This document shows positions 38,328-47,015 of a DNA stretch of 54,403 nucleotides, in pieces (within the stretch, counting starts at the first letter, position 1; each line of letters opens with the position of its first letter). Source of the stretch: a virus. A program made the position numbers and the translations under genes. The notes below the pieces were generated by a model. That model was not told the origin of the DNA. It saw only the letters and a program-made list of their open reading frames with translations, and ran no database searches. Where the stretch lies: IMG/VR virus record IMGVR_UViG_3300031951_000213, positions 1-54,403 of that record; one strand, written 5' to 3'.

Positions 38328-38672
38328 ATGCCCACCGACCCAGCTCACCGACAGCCGCCTATCGCCGCTGAAACCACAACCGCCGAACAAACGCCCGCAC
38401 AGCCCGACGCTTGCGGCTGTTCGGTGCAGCGAAATTGTTCTGCCTTGAATTCCACGGACAGCGTTGATGAGGAGGGTTTGAGGCATCTAGCTCCTAAAGG
38501 CGTGAAAAGAATTGCTAATGCTCTGAAAGTGCTATTCGGAAGAAGTATGGCGGTAAGTCTAGTCCCACTGTCACGGGATCAGCTCGAACGACGACTCGTA
38601 AATCTTCATTATGCCCATCGAGAGCGACGAGATACGGTTTTTGAGCGTCTAAAACGATATATTGGTTGGTGA
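38328..38672 (+). CDS. Questionable protein with Ala/Pro/Thr-rich start, 114 aa
   Basis: Begins two bases after the previous gene, as expected for an operon (MPTDPAHRQPPIAAETTTAE, with CGCS and C residues). The N-terminal third is GC-rich and contains a 13-base inverted repeat. The C-terminal half (RRLVNLHYAHRERRDTVFER) uses CGA, CTG and CGG codons that are rare nearby, and is opposed by a better-looking reading frame on the other strand (38515-38760). Only one of the two is likely to be fully real. Confidence 0.4.
   Translation: MPTDPAHRQPPIAAETTTAEQTPAQPDACGCSVQRNCSALNSTDSVDEEGLRHLAPKGVKRIANALKVLFGRSMAVSLVPLSRDQLERRLVNLHYAHRERRDTVFERLKRYIGW
38346..38426. repeat. 13-base inverted repeat with one-base bulge
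   Basis: CACCGACAGCCGC (38346-38358) pairs with GCGGCTGTTCGGTG (38413-38426), leaving one bulged base and a 54-base loop that is rich in GCC/CCG words. It could fold in RNA or extrude as a cruciform, or could simply reflect coding bias. Confidence 0.4.
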
Positions 38673-38760
38673 CGACGATGTTAGAATCGTCCAGAAGAAC
38701 GACAGAACCAATTCTTTTAGTTTCCTCGTTTTCTCTGTAGTAAAGTGGTAGGCGAGTCAT
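38515..38760 (-). CDS. Hypothetical protein on the opposite strand, 81 aa
   Basis: MTRLPLYYRENEETKRIGSV, VLLDDSNIVVTNQYIVLDAQ, KPYLVALDGHNEDLRVVVRA. Composition and hydrophobic periodicity are those of a small beta-rich globular protein, with codon use like the rest of the window. It lies convergent to and overlaps the reading frame at 38328. TATCTT directly abuts its ATG. No family recognised. Confidence 0.45.
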   Translation of the reverse strand: MTRLPLYYRENEETKRIGSVVLLDDSNIVVTNQYIVLDAQKPYLVALDGHNEDLRVVVRADPVTVGLDLPPYFFRIALSEH

Positions 38761-38817
38761 AAGATAGGCTAACTTTCTCTTCTATTTCCCCCGCCGAAAA
38801 AATACTGGCGGAGTTGT

Positions 38818-38827
38818 GGGGGGGGGG
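38818..38827. repeat. Ten-G homopolymer
   Basis: An uninterrupted run of ten G in the non-coding stretch 38761-38909, unusual for this AT-rich sequence. Either a slippage-prone site or a sequencing/assembly weak spot. Confidence 0.7.
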
Positions 38828-38843
38828 TTGGCAGAACTCCAGC

Positions 38844-38893
38844 CCTCCCACCGAGCCTTTGGCGAGGTTGGGTGCGGCAAGTTTCGTGGGAGG
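38844..38893. repeat. 8-bp inverted repeat just before a GTTAATAT box
   Basis: CCTCCCAC (38844-38851) and GTGGGAGG (38886-38893) form a perfect 8-bp stem around a 34-base loop that contains a smaller GCC-TTT-GGC hairpin. It ends three bases before the promoter box at 38897. No T-run on either strand, so probably not a terminator. Confidence 0.5.
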
Positions 38894-38896
38894 CGA

Positions 38897-38904
38897 GTTA
38901 ATAT
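38897..38904 (+). promoter_or_regulatory. GTTAATAT box, 5 bases before the start codon
   Basis: GTTAATAT, AATGC, ATG 38910. Same arrangement as 33822 and 41085. Confidence 0.6.
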
Positions 38905-38909
38905 AATGC

Positions 38910-39353
38910 ATGGTTAGAAAAATCACTAATCCCGCCGAATACCTAACGCTCCTAGACAATCTTGAAAAGCAGTGGTTTTTTGACAACCAAAATGCGGGGC
39001 ATGTTTTGCCGATTAGCAAAGAAGGTTTAGCAACCCTCGCCAACTCTCAATTACTAACTTGGAATTATCACTGTTGGTCGAATGAAGCATTGGATAGCAT
39101 ATTTTTGGGACAGTCAGGGTTCAATCCGCTGTTCAACCGAACAGCCTTCCAAGAAATGCTTTGGCTATCAAAAACAGGTTACGGCGTGAAATTGTTGAAA
39201 GCGGCGCTTGACTTTGCCAAGTCATATGATACACTAATCATGGGTTCAGTATCGGCCCGAAACAATGACAAACTAAAAAAATTATACCAAAAACTCGGCC
39301 TAAAACAGGACGGCGTTTGTTGGTTAAAACTCCAAAACCCCAAAACACTATGA
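38910..39353 (+). CDS. GNAT-family acetyltransferase-like protein
   Basis: 147 residues. Phage-type GNAT fold: WFFDNQNAGHVLPISKEGLA, GKTGYGVKLLKAALDFAK-type helix, then TLIMGSVSARNNDKLKKLYQ followed by KLGLKQDGVCWLKL, the Asn-x-x-(L)-Y region and final strand of GNAT proteins. Substrate unknown. The tiny gene that follows starts in an ATGA overlap. Confidence 0.72.
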   Translation: MVRKITNPAEYLTLLDNLEKQWFFDNQNAGHVLPISKEGLATLANSQLLTWNYHCWSNEALDSIFLGQSGFNPLFNRTAFQEMLWLSKTGYGVKLLKAALDFAKSYDTLIMGSVSARNNDKLKKLYQKLGLKQDGVCWLKLQNPKTL

Positions 39354-39541
39354 CAGAACAACGAAAAAACCAAATCCTCAAATTGGAAGAAGAAAACGGC
39401 GTTTATGGCGTAACTTGCGAATGCTTTGCCTCGATTCTAAAAGAAGATGGCTTTTCCCGCGCCGAAGTTGAGGAATATTATGCCGACGATCCTGAATTTA
39501 TCGAAATGGCAAAACTTGATAGGGTTTTTGACAGAGAATAA
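39350..39541 (+). CDS. Hypothetical acidic protein, 63 aa
   Basis: MTEQRKNQILKLEEENGVYG, then a C-terminal half DGFSRAEVEEYYADDPEFIE. Acidic, helical, no family recognised. ATG overlaps the previous TGA. A frequent kind of phage accessory protein. Confidence 0.65.
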   Translation: MTEQRKNQILKLEEENGVYGVTCECFASILKEDGFSRAEVEEYYADDPEFIEMAKLDRVFDRE

Positions 39542-39542
39542 A

Positions 39543-39737
39543 ATGTGGCCCTTCTCTAAGAAACAGCCAATCTTCCGCGAAATTTCCCGCGAATACCTTG
39601 GATATAAAATGGAGCCATGTATGGGTCGCGGCGGAATGGGAACAGATGTTGACACATTTTCAATTTGGGCCGTTACTCTTGAAGACGTAGAAACGGGCAA
39701 AAGAAAAGTAGAAAAACAATTAAAACTGGAATTCTAA
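39543..39737 (+). CDS. Hypothetical protein, 64 aa
   Basis: MWPFSKKQPIFREISREYLG then MGTDVDTFSIWAVTLEDVET. Starts one base after the previous stop. A MWPF-K start followed by a short beta-rich domain; function unknown. Confidence 0.65.
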   Translation: MWPFSKKQPIFREISREYLGYKMEPCMGRGGMGTDVDTFSIWAVTLEDVETGKRKVEKQLKLEF

Positions 39738-39738
39738 T

Positions 39739-39903
39739 ATGAACCTAGACTACGAAAAAGTCCTAACCCGCGCCAATCAGTTATACAAAGAAGCAAAGTG
39801 GGAAAAATATCCCCTTTACTATAACGAAGATGATGACTTTGAAATCGAAAGCGATCAGGTCAAGTGTATGCTGAAAGCCTTAATCGAAGAACTAAACAAG
39901 TGA
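39739..39903 (+). CDS. Hypothetical protein, 54 aa
   Basis: MNLDYEKVLTRANQLYKEAK, then an acidic turn (YYNEDDDFEIESDQ) and a final helix (KCMLKALIEELNK). Starts one base after the previous stop and ends in a GTGA overlap with the next gene, which supports it as real. Confidence 0.6.
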   Translation: MNLDYEKVLTRANQLYKEAKWEKYPLYYNEDDDFEIESDQVKCMLKALIEELNK

Positions 39904-40235
39904 AAACCCTAGACGAACTCCCAACCCTTCTCGATTCCATGATTTCCTCTCAAAAGGAGAAGAAATTAAAAACCTACGTTGCTAAGTATAAAGGCAAAAA
40001 CCTAGTTATGACAAGTGGCAAAAGCTCGTGGAAAGCAATGAATCATGCGAAAGCGGCTGTTTTGAATCATTTTTCATATGAAGAACAAAGATACAAATAT
40101 CCTCCAACAGAAAAATATATTGGAGCAGATGGACGAGAACGCCAAAACTATGACTACTCACAGGCAGAAAAAAGAGAAAAAGAGTTTCGCGCTAAGTTGT
40201 GGGAGCTAGTTGAAATTGTGGAGTTGAAAGACTAA
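39900..40235 (+). CDS. Hypothetical protein, 111 aa
   Basis: Starts at GTG 39900 (VKTLDELPTLLDSMISSQKE) rather than at an upstream in-frame ATG inside the previous gene. LKTYVAKYKGKNLVMTSGKS and SWKAMNHAKAAVLNHFSYEE, a basic unit with an aromatic-rich middle; possibly nucleic-acid binding. No family recognised. Confidence 0.6.
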   Translation: MKTLDELPTLLDSMISSQKEKKLKTYVAKYKGKNLVMTSGKSSWKAMNHAKAAVLNHFSYEEQRYKYPPTEKYIGADGRERQNYDYSQAEKREKEFRAKLWELVEIVELKD

Positions 40236-40324
40236 ATAATAAAAACCACACAAACCATCCCCAAAATAACAACTTTCCGCCGAAAATAACGAAAACCCCA
40301 AGAAACGGGCCGAAAATAATAAAA

Positions 40325-41089
40325 ATGCAAGTCCGCCTACTAACAAAAACCATCGGCCTTCACGAATACGAAGGAAAGTCAATCGACGAAATCATCACGG
40401 GCATTGCCCGAATCAGCTCTTCTAGGGAAACGAATGAGCTATTTAATGAACCACACAAACTTCTTAGACATTGCATTAGTAATGGCCATTGGAGCGTTTT
40501 TGGAACATGTAATCTTGGGTTTGAAATCGTGACCAGCAGAGCGATTGGCCGCGAACTTCTCCGACATTGGAGCCTCTCTCCACAGGAATTCTCCCAAAGA
40601 TACAAGGCCGTTTCAGAATTTGAACCTATTGAGATTAGAAAACAGTGCGCGAATAATCGTCAAAGCTCTACGGAAGTTTTTGATCCAAGAGACAATAATA
40701 GGCCGCTTTTAGCGTCAGAAGCTATTGCCTTTAGCTTGAAAATGACAAAAGACCTATATCAAGACTTGCTTCATCAAGGAGTAGCTAAAGAATGCGCCCG
40801 AATGATTCTCCCTGAAACGACTCAAACAACTCTTTATTTTAACGGCAAAATTCGAGATTGGATTACGACGCTTAATCAGCGTCTCCACAAGACGGCCCAA
40901 AAAGAGTGCCGATTGGTAGCAGAAGCGATTCGAGATATTTTTATTCAAGAGTGTCCGATTATCAGTAAAATGCTTTTCAATTTTGAGGATGCATATGATT
41001 GTCACGTTTTGGACAGGGTTCTTCTCGAAAAATACGGCGTTTATCAAATGGTAAAAACAAATGGTTACAAAAAGCTCGCCGCGAGTTAA
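40325..41089 (+). CDS. thyX: FAD-dependent thymidylate synthase
   Basis: 254 residues. The ThyX signature RHRx(5-6)SxRY appears as RHWSLSPQEFSQRY near residue 80 (third Arg replaced by Trp), with ISNGHWSVFGTCNLGFEI before it and ARMILPETTQTTLYFNGKIR followed by DWITTLNQRL, the substrate and FAD-binding half, after it. ThyX makes dTMP from dUMP with NADPH and folate. It complements NrdAB, the dNMP kinase and MazG. An 89-base A-rich gap precedes it. Confidence 0.93.
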   Translation: MQVRLLTKTIGLHEYEGKSIDEIITGIARISSSRETNELFNEPHKLLRHCISNGHWSVFGTCNLGFEIVTSRAIGRELLRHWSLSPQEFSQRYKAVSEFEPIEIRKQCANNRQSSTEVFDPRDNNRPLLASEAIAFSLKMTKDLYQDLLHQGVAKECARMILPETTQTTLYFNGKIRDWITTLNQRLHKTAQKECRLVAEAIRDIFIQECPIISKMLFNFEDAYDCHVLDRVLLEKYGVYQMVKTNGYKKLAAS

Positions 41090-41092
41090 TAT
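41085..41092 (+). promoter_or_regulatory. GTTAATAT box, 5 bases before ATG 41098
   Basis: GTTAATAT, AAACC, ATG. The TAA in the box is the thyX stop codon. Confidence 0.6.
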
Positions 41093-41097
41093 AAACC

Positions 41098-41268
41098 ATG
41101 AGAAAAACCGTCGCCAAACAAATCCGCAAACTCGTCAATCCAGAAAACCCCGCTAGTCGCCGCGTTTACCGCCGATTGAAGAAAGCCTATAACACCCTTC
41201 CCCACAACAAGAAGGGTCAATTTTTGAAGATTTTGGGTTTGAGTTTTACGCCGACTAATACTCAGTAA
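41098..41268 (+). CDS. Small basic protein, 56 aa
   Basis: MRKTVAKQIRKLVNPENPAS, RRVYRRLKKAYNTLPHNKKG, QFLKILGLSF. Strongly basic, likely nucleic-acid binding; layout resembles short phage proteins that start MRKTxAKxLRK and carry an RRxYRxLKKxY segment. Its own box at the fixed 5-base distance supports it. Its end overlaps the converging tail gene by 14 bases. Confidence 0.7.
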   Translation: MRKTVAKQIRKLVNPENPASRRVYRRLKKAYNTLPHNKKGQFLKILGLSFTPTNTQ

Positions 41269-41737
41269 CAGTAACCCAACTTCCCGCTGTAATTGAAACA
41301 GTGTTAGGCCCGCTAGTTTCTTTTGCCGCGAGCAAGTGAAGGGTTGACGCATTATCCCCGTTAACCACAAAAGCGTTAAACAAAATATTTGACACGGAGG
41401 TATCCCCATGATCACTTGTGTTCATCTGGTTGTAACCAGTAACAGCGTAGGTTTTGGGCGATTTTGAGTAATCATTGATTAGCAAATTTCCCCGCGCATA
41501 AACAGCCTGATTCGTGCCGCTAAACCCTATCGAAACCCCTTCCGTGGTAGAAGAGCCAGAATAGTGAAGGTTGTAGTCTATTTGGTATTTTTTACCATTA
41601 TTTAACCCCATAGATAATCCAGAAACAATCGAAGGCGTATTTGTTAATGGAAAGTCGCCAGTCAAATATTGGCTTAAAAATCGACTAGAGTTCGAGAAAT
41701 AAAAGTTATTTTGAGCGATCAAAGAATAGTCCTCCAA
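41255..41737 (-). CDS. Probable tail protein, 160 aa
   Basis: Ser/Thr/Asn/Gly-rich (IQYxLHYSGSSTTEGVSIGF-type strands), lacking a recognised enzyme motif; beta-structured, as expected for a distal tail or fibre component. It ends the tail transcript. Overlaps its upstream neighbour by 19 bases. Confidence 0.6.
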   Translation of the reverse strand: MEDYSLIAQNNFYFSNSSRFLSQYLTGDFPLTNTPSIVSGLSMGLNNGKKYQIDYNLHYSGSSTTEGVSIGFSGTNQAVYARGNLLINDYSKSPKTYAVTGYNQMNTSDHGDTSVSNILFNAFVVNGDNASTLHLLAAKETSGPNTVSITAGSWVTVTEY

Positions 41738-42951
41738 AGTTTGTATTGACCGTTAGGGTTTTGTAGTTGAGCCATTAAATAAATATATCCCGTGCCGCGA
41801 GTGTAATCAGAAATTCCAGTTCCTTCGCCCGAAACAAGAATCCTTGTAAAGTTTCCAGTGTCGGAAACGGCGTATTCAGAAACGCTTAATCCAGAATGGC
41901 CCGAAATCCTTGACAAAGTATTGTCTGTAATCAGAATCTCCCTAGATGAGCAGAAACCACTCGCGTCTGTTAATTGGGCCGTGTATTTGATTGTGCGGAA
42001 GGGATAAGTCTCACTTTGAGAAATTGAAGAGCTTAAATTAGGATTATAATACTCACCAGTTCTCATGTTGCCAGAAATGTTAGCCACAACATCCAAGATT
42101 TGATAATCCGATCCAACAATTGTGCCAGTATGAAGAGTATGAATACAATACGCTCCATCCTGTAAAATTACAACAGAACGGCCCGTCAAGTTATTAATCG
42201 GCGGAGACGCTATTTCTCCATTATACATTAATCCGCTTGCATAGCCAGTAAATAAAACGCCCGATCCAAAGTTGTCATACGGCAAAATCTTATAATGGTA
42301 ATAATTACCATCAACTGGTTGCTCGCCCTCATTAATTGTCAAGGTGTAGGCGGTTTTTTGTTCAAAAATGCTAATGCTTTTTAGCAAGTTTGCGCCAGCG
42401 CCAGTTCCCGTTACTACTGAGAAACTAGGAGACGCCCCCGAATAAATTTCAAATTTAGAAACATCATAATAATCTGCGCCGCTCATATACAAGCTAATAT
42501 CAATCTTGCCAGTTTGTCTGTTTGGGCCGCTTGTTCCATCCAAAACGCCTGAAAATCCGCTGACAACGGCAGCGTTGTGATAAATTGTGTATCTCCCGCT
42601 AGACATTGAAGTGGGCGATTGCTCTCTCAATTTAAACGTTAAACGATAAGCTCTTTGAGGATCACCGCTGAATGCTTGAATGTTTTTCTCTTTTGAGAAA
42701 ACATAAGTTGGACCGATTAATCCCGTTTCAAAATTCGCCCCGCTTGGAGCAAAAGAGCCGTTAGTGTATCGAACGTCAACATCAAACGTAAGATTATTCT
42801 GTCCACCATATTGAGAACGAGTGTTAACGGTTTGATTATACTTGTCAAGGGCTGAAATTGTTAGTGTAGCGTCTTCTGGAATACAAATGCCGCTTCCTTC
42901 GCCAACTGCTGGTGGAGTTGCCTTGTTATAAATTTGTTGGAAAGTGTACAT
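41719..42951 (-). CDS. Probable distal tail protein, 410 aa
   Basis: Follows gpJ-like gene directly (shares one base). Many Gly/Ser/Thr/Tyr strands with FN3-like phrases such as YYHYKILPYDNFGSGVLFTG and SGMxxGRYTIYHNAAVVSGF-type repeats. Likely a tail-tip accessory or fibre attached to the J-like protein, a position typical for receptor-contact proteins. No enzymatic motif seen. Confidence 0.65.
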   Translation of the reverse strand: MYTFQQIYNKATPPAVGEGSGICIPEDATLTISALDKYNQTVNTRSQYGGQNNLTFDVDVRYTNGSFAPSGANFETGLIGPTYVFSKEKNIQAFSGDPQRAYRLTFKLREQSPTSMSSGRYTIYHNAAVVSGFSGVLDGTSGPNRQTGKIDISLYMSGADYYDVSKFEIYSGASPSFSVVTGTGAGANLLKSISIFEQKTAYTLTINEGEQPVDGNYYHYKILPYDNFGSGVLFTGYASGLMYNGEIASPPINNLTGRSVVILQDGAYCIHTLHTGTIVGSDYQILDVVANISGNMRTGEYYNPNLSSSISQSETYPFRTIKYTAQLTDASGFCSSREILITDNTLSRISGHSGLSVSEYAVSDTGNFTRILVSGEGTGISDYTRGTGYIYLMAQLQNPNGQYKLWRTIL

Positions 42952-45900
42952 TAGGCGATTGAAATGTTGGTAATGTGGGGCGTAATTAAGCTGGCGCTAG
43001 GCAAAATCGTTACTCCAGTTGATGAAGTTCTTGAGGTGTATCCCAAGCTTTGGTTTTTAGCACTCACGGACAGCCTGTAAAAGCCAACTTGCTCTTGGTC
43101 TAGCAGGACATAGTTATTTGTTTCTGTTGAGGATGTCACTCTTGAACCATTTGGTTTCGACAGCGTAACATAATAACTACTTGCTCCAACAACAGGATTC
43201 CATGATCCAGACAGGTCAACGACACTTGTTCCGCCGAAATTTCCGCTGGAAAATGCGGTTATAACAACATCGTTTAACTGATAATTTTCAACGATTGATG
43301 ATGAAGTGTTGAGTTTTGGCCGCTGAATGAACGAGAATGTATCGTAAAAGTCGTTCAAGTTTTGCGCTGCCTCAATTTCTGCAAACTTGCCAGAGTTAAA
43401 TTTGATAGCGGCCATTTCAAACTCATTCGGCGCGATTTCTCGAATGCTGGCAATTTTATAAACTTCTTTAGGCACGCCAGAAACAGAAACGGAATATGGT
43501 GTTCCAACTTGAACATTATGCAAGAAATCCAAGTTTGGATTGTCAACTGAGGTGTAATCAACAACTCCGCCAGTTGCCCAAACTCCTGTCGGGAAAGACG
43601 TGTTTGGTGATCCACTTGTAATAACGATGCCAGACTTGACTGCCCGCAAATACCAGTACGTTCCGCTTCTCGATATGCTGTAACCAGTTGTGGCATTAAT
43701 CCCAGAAAACAAAGTGTATCCGCCGCTTGTTCCAATTCCAGAATACAATCCAGTTCTCGGGCCAGCAACTCCAGACTGTTGAATTCCAGTTACTAAAATT
43801 TGCTGATATTCTTGGCGCGGAGACAAATAAACATTGCAACCATATTCGGGCGAATTATCATATCCAGTAATTTTGTAGCTTTGGATGCTAGGTACATCGT
43901 TAGTGTATATGTCTTCAAAAGACAATCCACCGCTGTAACGAGCTTTGCCATACATTTCGTCCCAACTTTTGCCGCCGCTTGGCGAAACAAGGGTTAATTC
44001 GCCCAAAAATACCCCACTTTGGAATTTTTCATTTAATCTGACCGTTCTAGAGTCTGGGTCGATTGACAAAACGCGGCCAAAGTTTTTTTGTTGGGTTTTG
44101 AGTTCGTCGTTTACATTAATCAAATCTCCAGGTTTGACAATCAAAGCGTCCATTCCAGCCGTAAAGCTGACACTTTCATTTTCGTCGGTTGTCCCGTAAA
44201 GAATATGTTGGCCGATTCTATTCGCCAGCGTTTTAGACGTTACTCCAAAAGAATCGTAGGTTGTTTTGAGAACGCCTCTTTTACGAATACTTTCCACGTT
44301 TTCAACGTATTCAACCTTACTTTTAAAGTCGTCGTTTTCGTCCAAGTAGGCCACTTCAACCACGTTAAACTCTTGATCGCGGCGAGACGAAGAATAAGAG
44401 AAAATCCCTTCTTTGACGTTTGAGTTTGAAAACTCAAAAGCTGGAACTTTTAGCCTGTCGTCGGCGAAGTTAACCTCTCCATTGTGATAAAAAATACTGC
44501 CCCTGAAAGACGCGGCAATTGAATTAATTGTTTGAAAAACATCAGTTCTGTCGCCCAAAATAATGTTAATTGAATATCTTGGCTCTTTGCCGCCAAAAGC
44601 GTTTGGAACACCAACAAACACACCGTTTTTATCCACGGCATCACAGAATTGGCCGATTTTATAAAGCTCCCAAACGTTGATTTGTCTTGGGTCAAGAAAG
44701 TTTCCAAGGCCATACTCTTGATTAATCAACAGGTCAAACAACACCCAAGCTGGATTATCAGTCCATAGCTCTTTGAATGTGCCGTCCCAATTTCCCCTGT
44801 AAATTTGCAAATCGCTGGCAGTTGCAGCGCTAAAATCCTCTTGAGTTCTATACCTTCGCTTGTCTTCGCCGTTTGGTTTGAGGGGGAAATAGTTACTTGG
44901 AACAAAAACCCTTTTCAGTCTTGCGTCGTAGGAACGCGGCGGAATTTGTGAAATGTTTCGGCTGTCAATTTTCGTGCCGATAATCGCCGAATTTGGGTAA
45001 GAGAATGATGTACTGATTATTTCAGTCACTTTTTCTAGTGAAATTTCACGGCGAACCAAGACGGAGCTAGATTCATGGGTTGTTCTTGTGACGCGAACGA
45101 ATCGTTTTTTACCAGATTCAACACTTGGCAGAACAATTCCAGAAGATGCGTTTAGCGCTCCGCCCGAATTTGACGCGGCCACAAATGAATATTTAGATAA
45201 AATAGACGAATTTTCTTCGCGGCCAATGTCAACAAGCACAGCATTATCAGCAATACCGCTAATCTGGTAAACTCTTTTTTGGACGGTTGACTCAACCTCT
45301 CGACCAAAAGAGTCTTGAAGACCCCATTCAACAGTAAATCTTACTGCTGTTGGTAGTTTTGCGCCAGCTTGAACGCTTCCGATTCCATTTAAACTTTGGT
45401 CTATTTGGTTTGTATCGGAAAGGGCGCGAACACCAATTGTTAAATACACCCTGTCAACATTGCTGTTTTCAATGACGTGAACAATGGGAATTGCGCTCTC
45501 AACGTAAGTTGATTTATTGTTTCCAGCATAGCTCGAAAAGCTTTTGCCGCTACGATTGTCTGTTGAACCTTCTCCAGAAGCATTTTCGGCCAAAGGTATC
45601 TCAGAGTATCCGAGAGTCGAAAAACCATTTGCATCACCAAAGTTTGAAACGCGGAAAATTGATCCGCCGACATTGAACGGGCCAGCTAATTTTACGCCAT
45701 ATTCTTTTGAAATATAAACTTTTCTGAAATAAGAGAGCGGCGTCTGAAATTCATCGCCCATTCTTGCCTCCGCCAGAACATTGTTATAGTTGTATTTTTC
45801 ATTTGCATAGTTCAATACAACAAGCTTGGACACGAAATCTTTAATTGCTTGAACGCTTTCTTGAGTTGGGCCGTCGCCATTTTTGGCCCCAAACAAAATT

Positions 45901-47015
45901 ATTGATCCGCCGATTTCAACAACAGTTGATGACGTTTTTCTAACATAGGTTAAATCAATATAATTCATCGCGCCAAACTTCTTGGCCGAAGTCAAATCGT
46001 CAATTTCCAACCTTTGGAACGCTTGATTCCGAACATCCTCAAGCAATACACAATTTGTATATTCGTCAACGACAAAATCAGAAGACACAGTTTGCGTCTT
46101 TTCTGGTGTTTGAAAAATTGCAACCGTGTTTGAGCAGTCGTTTTGAACCGTCTCATCGAAAGGTTCTCCAAAATTGATTTTTACGGCGAAAAACGGATAC
46201 TCAGAATCGTCTTTTGTCTCGTCAAAAGAGAGAACGTTATTCTTTACATCGACCCAACTGTTATAATTGAATCTCAGCTTTTTCGCCGAAGCGTTTTGAG
46301 AAGCGTCAACGCCGAATCCAGCAGGCGATTCTGCAACCGTGGCAATAAGGTCTATGGACTTGTAAATGCTTTTGGCAATGTCGTCTCTCTCCCATGTGAT
46401 TTCAAAAGAGTTGTCCCGAACAACAGAAGTTGGACACTCGAAAATATTTCCAATATCGCCGCTCGAAGAGACTGGAGAATATGTTAAACATGTGTATGGA
46501 TCGTTAACGGACGCATGATTTGCAAAATAAGAGCGTGTTTTTAAAACACTTGGCCCGTATCTGCCTGTTAAAAATTCTGTTCCGCCAGTTGCGTTGACAC
46601 TGGCTGCTCCAGTGAAATTTTTTTCATTAAAACTTCCCGATCTAAACCATAAACTGTAAAGATTATTCGCTAATCCAGTCAGGGAAAATTCCGCACTTGC
46701 CACGGCGCTTGTGCCAGTATAGCTTGCATCAATGCTTTTCTTAACAGGAACATCGTCAAAGTAAATGCCCTCAAAAATGCGATGGCCTTGAACATATTGG
46801 CCGTTTTGATTAACGAGTCCGTCAATAGGCCCGTCTGAAATCAGGTCAATGTTTTCGGCGTAAGAATAACTTGCCAAACTTTGAAGAGCGCCTAGTTTTG
46901 GTGGCTGCAATTCTGCTGGCGGCGGCGGCGCTGGCGGAGGAATGCTTATGCTGACATCTCCGCCCCTTCTTCCAGCACCCTCGATAATTGATTTTTTGTT
47001 TAAAAAGTGCTGCAT
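42951..47015 (-). CDS. Tail tip / host-specificity protein, lambda gpJ-like
   Basis: 1354 residues, the largest gene. An N-terminal Pro run (IPPPAPPPPAELQPP) precedes LASYSYAENIDLISDGPIDG, the gpJ-type start. The middle contains PAWVLFDLLINQEYGLGNFL and NIILGDRTDVFQTINSIAAS and YHNGEVNFADDR, the phage tail-tip domain that forms the central hub. Near the end FN3-like repeats appear (WNPVVGASSYYVTLSKPNGS). The C-terminal end of such proteins contacts the receptor. It is preceded by gpI-like, JAB and gpL-like genes, the lambda order. Confidence 0.88.
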   Translation of the reverse strand: MQHFLNKKSIIEGAGRRGGDVSISIPPPAPPPPAELQPPKLGALQSLASYSYAENIDLISDGPIDGLVNQNGQYVQGHRIFEGIYFDDVPVKKSIDASYTGTSAVASAEFSLTGLANNLYSLWFRSGSFNEKNFTGAASVNATGGTEFLTGRYGPSVLKTRSYFANHASVNDPYTCLTYSPVSSSGDIGNIFECPTSVVRDNSFEITWERDDIAKSIYKSIDLIATVAESPAGFGVDASQNASAKKLRFNYNSWVDVKNNVLSFDETKDDSEYPFFAVKINFGEPFDETVQNDCSNTVAIFQTPEKTQTVSSDFVVDEYTNCVLLEDVRNQAFQRLEIDDLTSAKKFGAMNYIDLTYVRKTSSTVVEIGGSIILFGAKNGDGPTQESVQAIKDFVSKLVVLNYANEKYNYNNVLAEARMGDEFQTPLSYFRKVYISKEYGVKLAGPFNVGGSIFRVSNFGDANGFSTLGYSEIPLAENASGEGSTDNRSGKSFSSYAGNNKSTYVESAIPIVHVIENSNVDRVYLTIGVRALSDTNQIDQSLNGIGSVQAGAKLPTAVRFTVEWGLQDSFGREVESTVQKRVYQISGIADNAVLVDIGREENSSILSKYSFVAASNSGGALNASSGIVLPSVESGKKRFVRVTRTTHESSSVLVRREISLEKVTEIISTSFSYPNSAIIGTKIDSRNISQIPPRSYDARLKRVFVPSNYFPLKPNGEDKRRYRTQEDFSAATASDLQIYRGNWDGTFKELWTDNPAWVLFDLLINQEYGLGNFLDPRQINVWELYKIGQFCDAVDKNGVFVGVPNAFGGKEPRYSINIILGDRTDVFQTINSIAASFRGSIFYHNGEVNFADDRLKVPAFEFSNSNVKEGIFSYSSSRRDQEFNVVEVAYLDENDDFKSKVEYVENVESIRKRGVLKTTYDSFGVTSKTLANRIGQHILYGTTDENESVSFTAGMDALIVKPGDLINVNDELKTQQKNFGRVLSIDPDSRTVRLNEKFQSGVFLGELTLVSPSGGKSWDEMYGKARYSGGLSFEDIYTNDVPSIQSYKITGYDNSPEYGCNVYLSPRQEYQQILVTGIQQSGVAGPRTGLYSGIGTSGGYTLFSGINATTGYSISRSGTYWYLRAVKSGIVITSGSPNTSFPTGVWATGGVVDYTSVDNPNLDFLHNVQVGTPYSVSVSGVPKEVYKIASIREIAPNEFEMAAIKFNSGKFAEIEAAQNLNDFYDTFSFIQRPKLNTSSSIVENYQLNDVVITAFSSGNFGGTSVVDLSGSWNPVVGASSYYVTLSKPNGSRVTSSTETNNYVLLDQEQVGFYRLSVSAKNQSLGYTSRTSSTGVTILPSASLITPHITNISIA

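Noticed and set aside
41086-41415. 109-residue minus-strand frame over the end of thyX
   Set aside because: Antisense shadow of the small basic gene at 41098, which has its own promoter box and better composition.
43355-43768. 137-residue minus-strand frame inside the gpJ-like gene
   Set aside because: Shadow in a second frame of a long gene with strong homology-type features.
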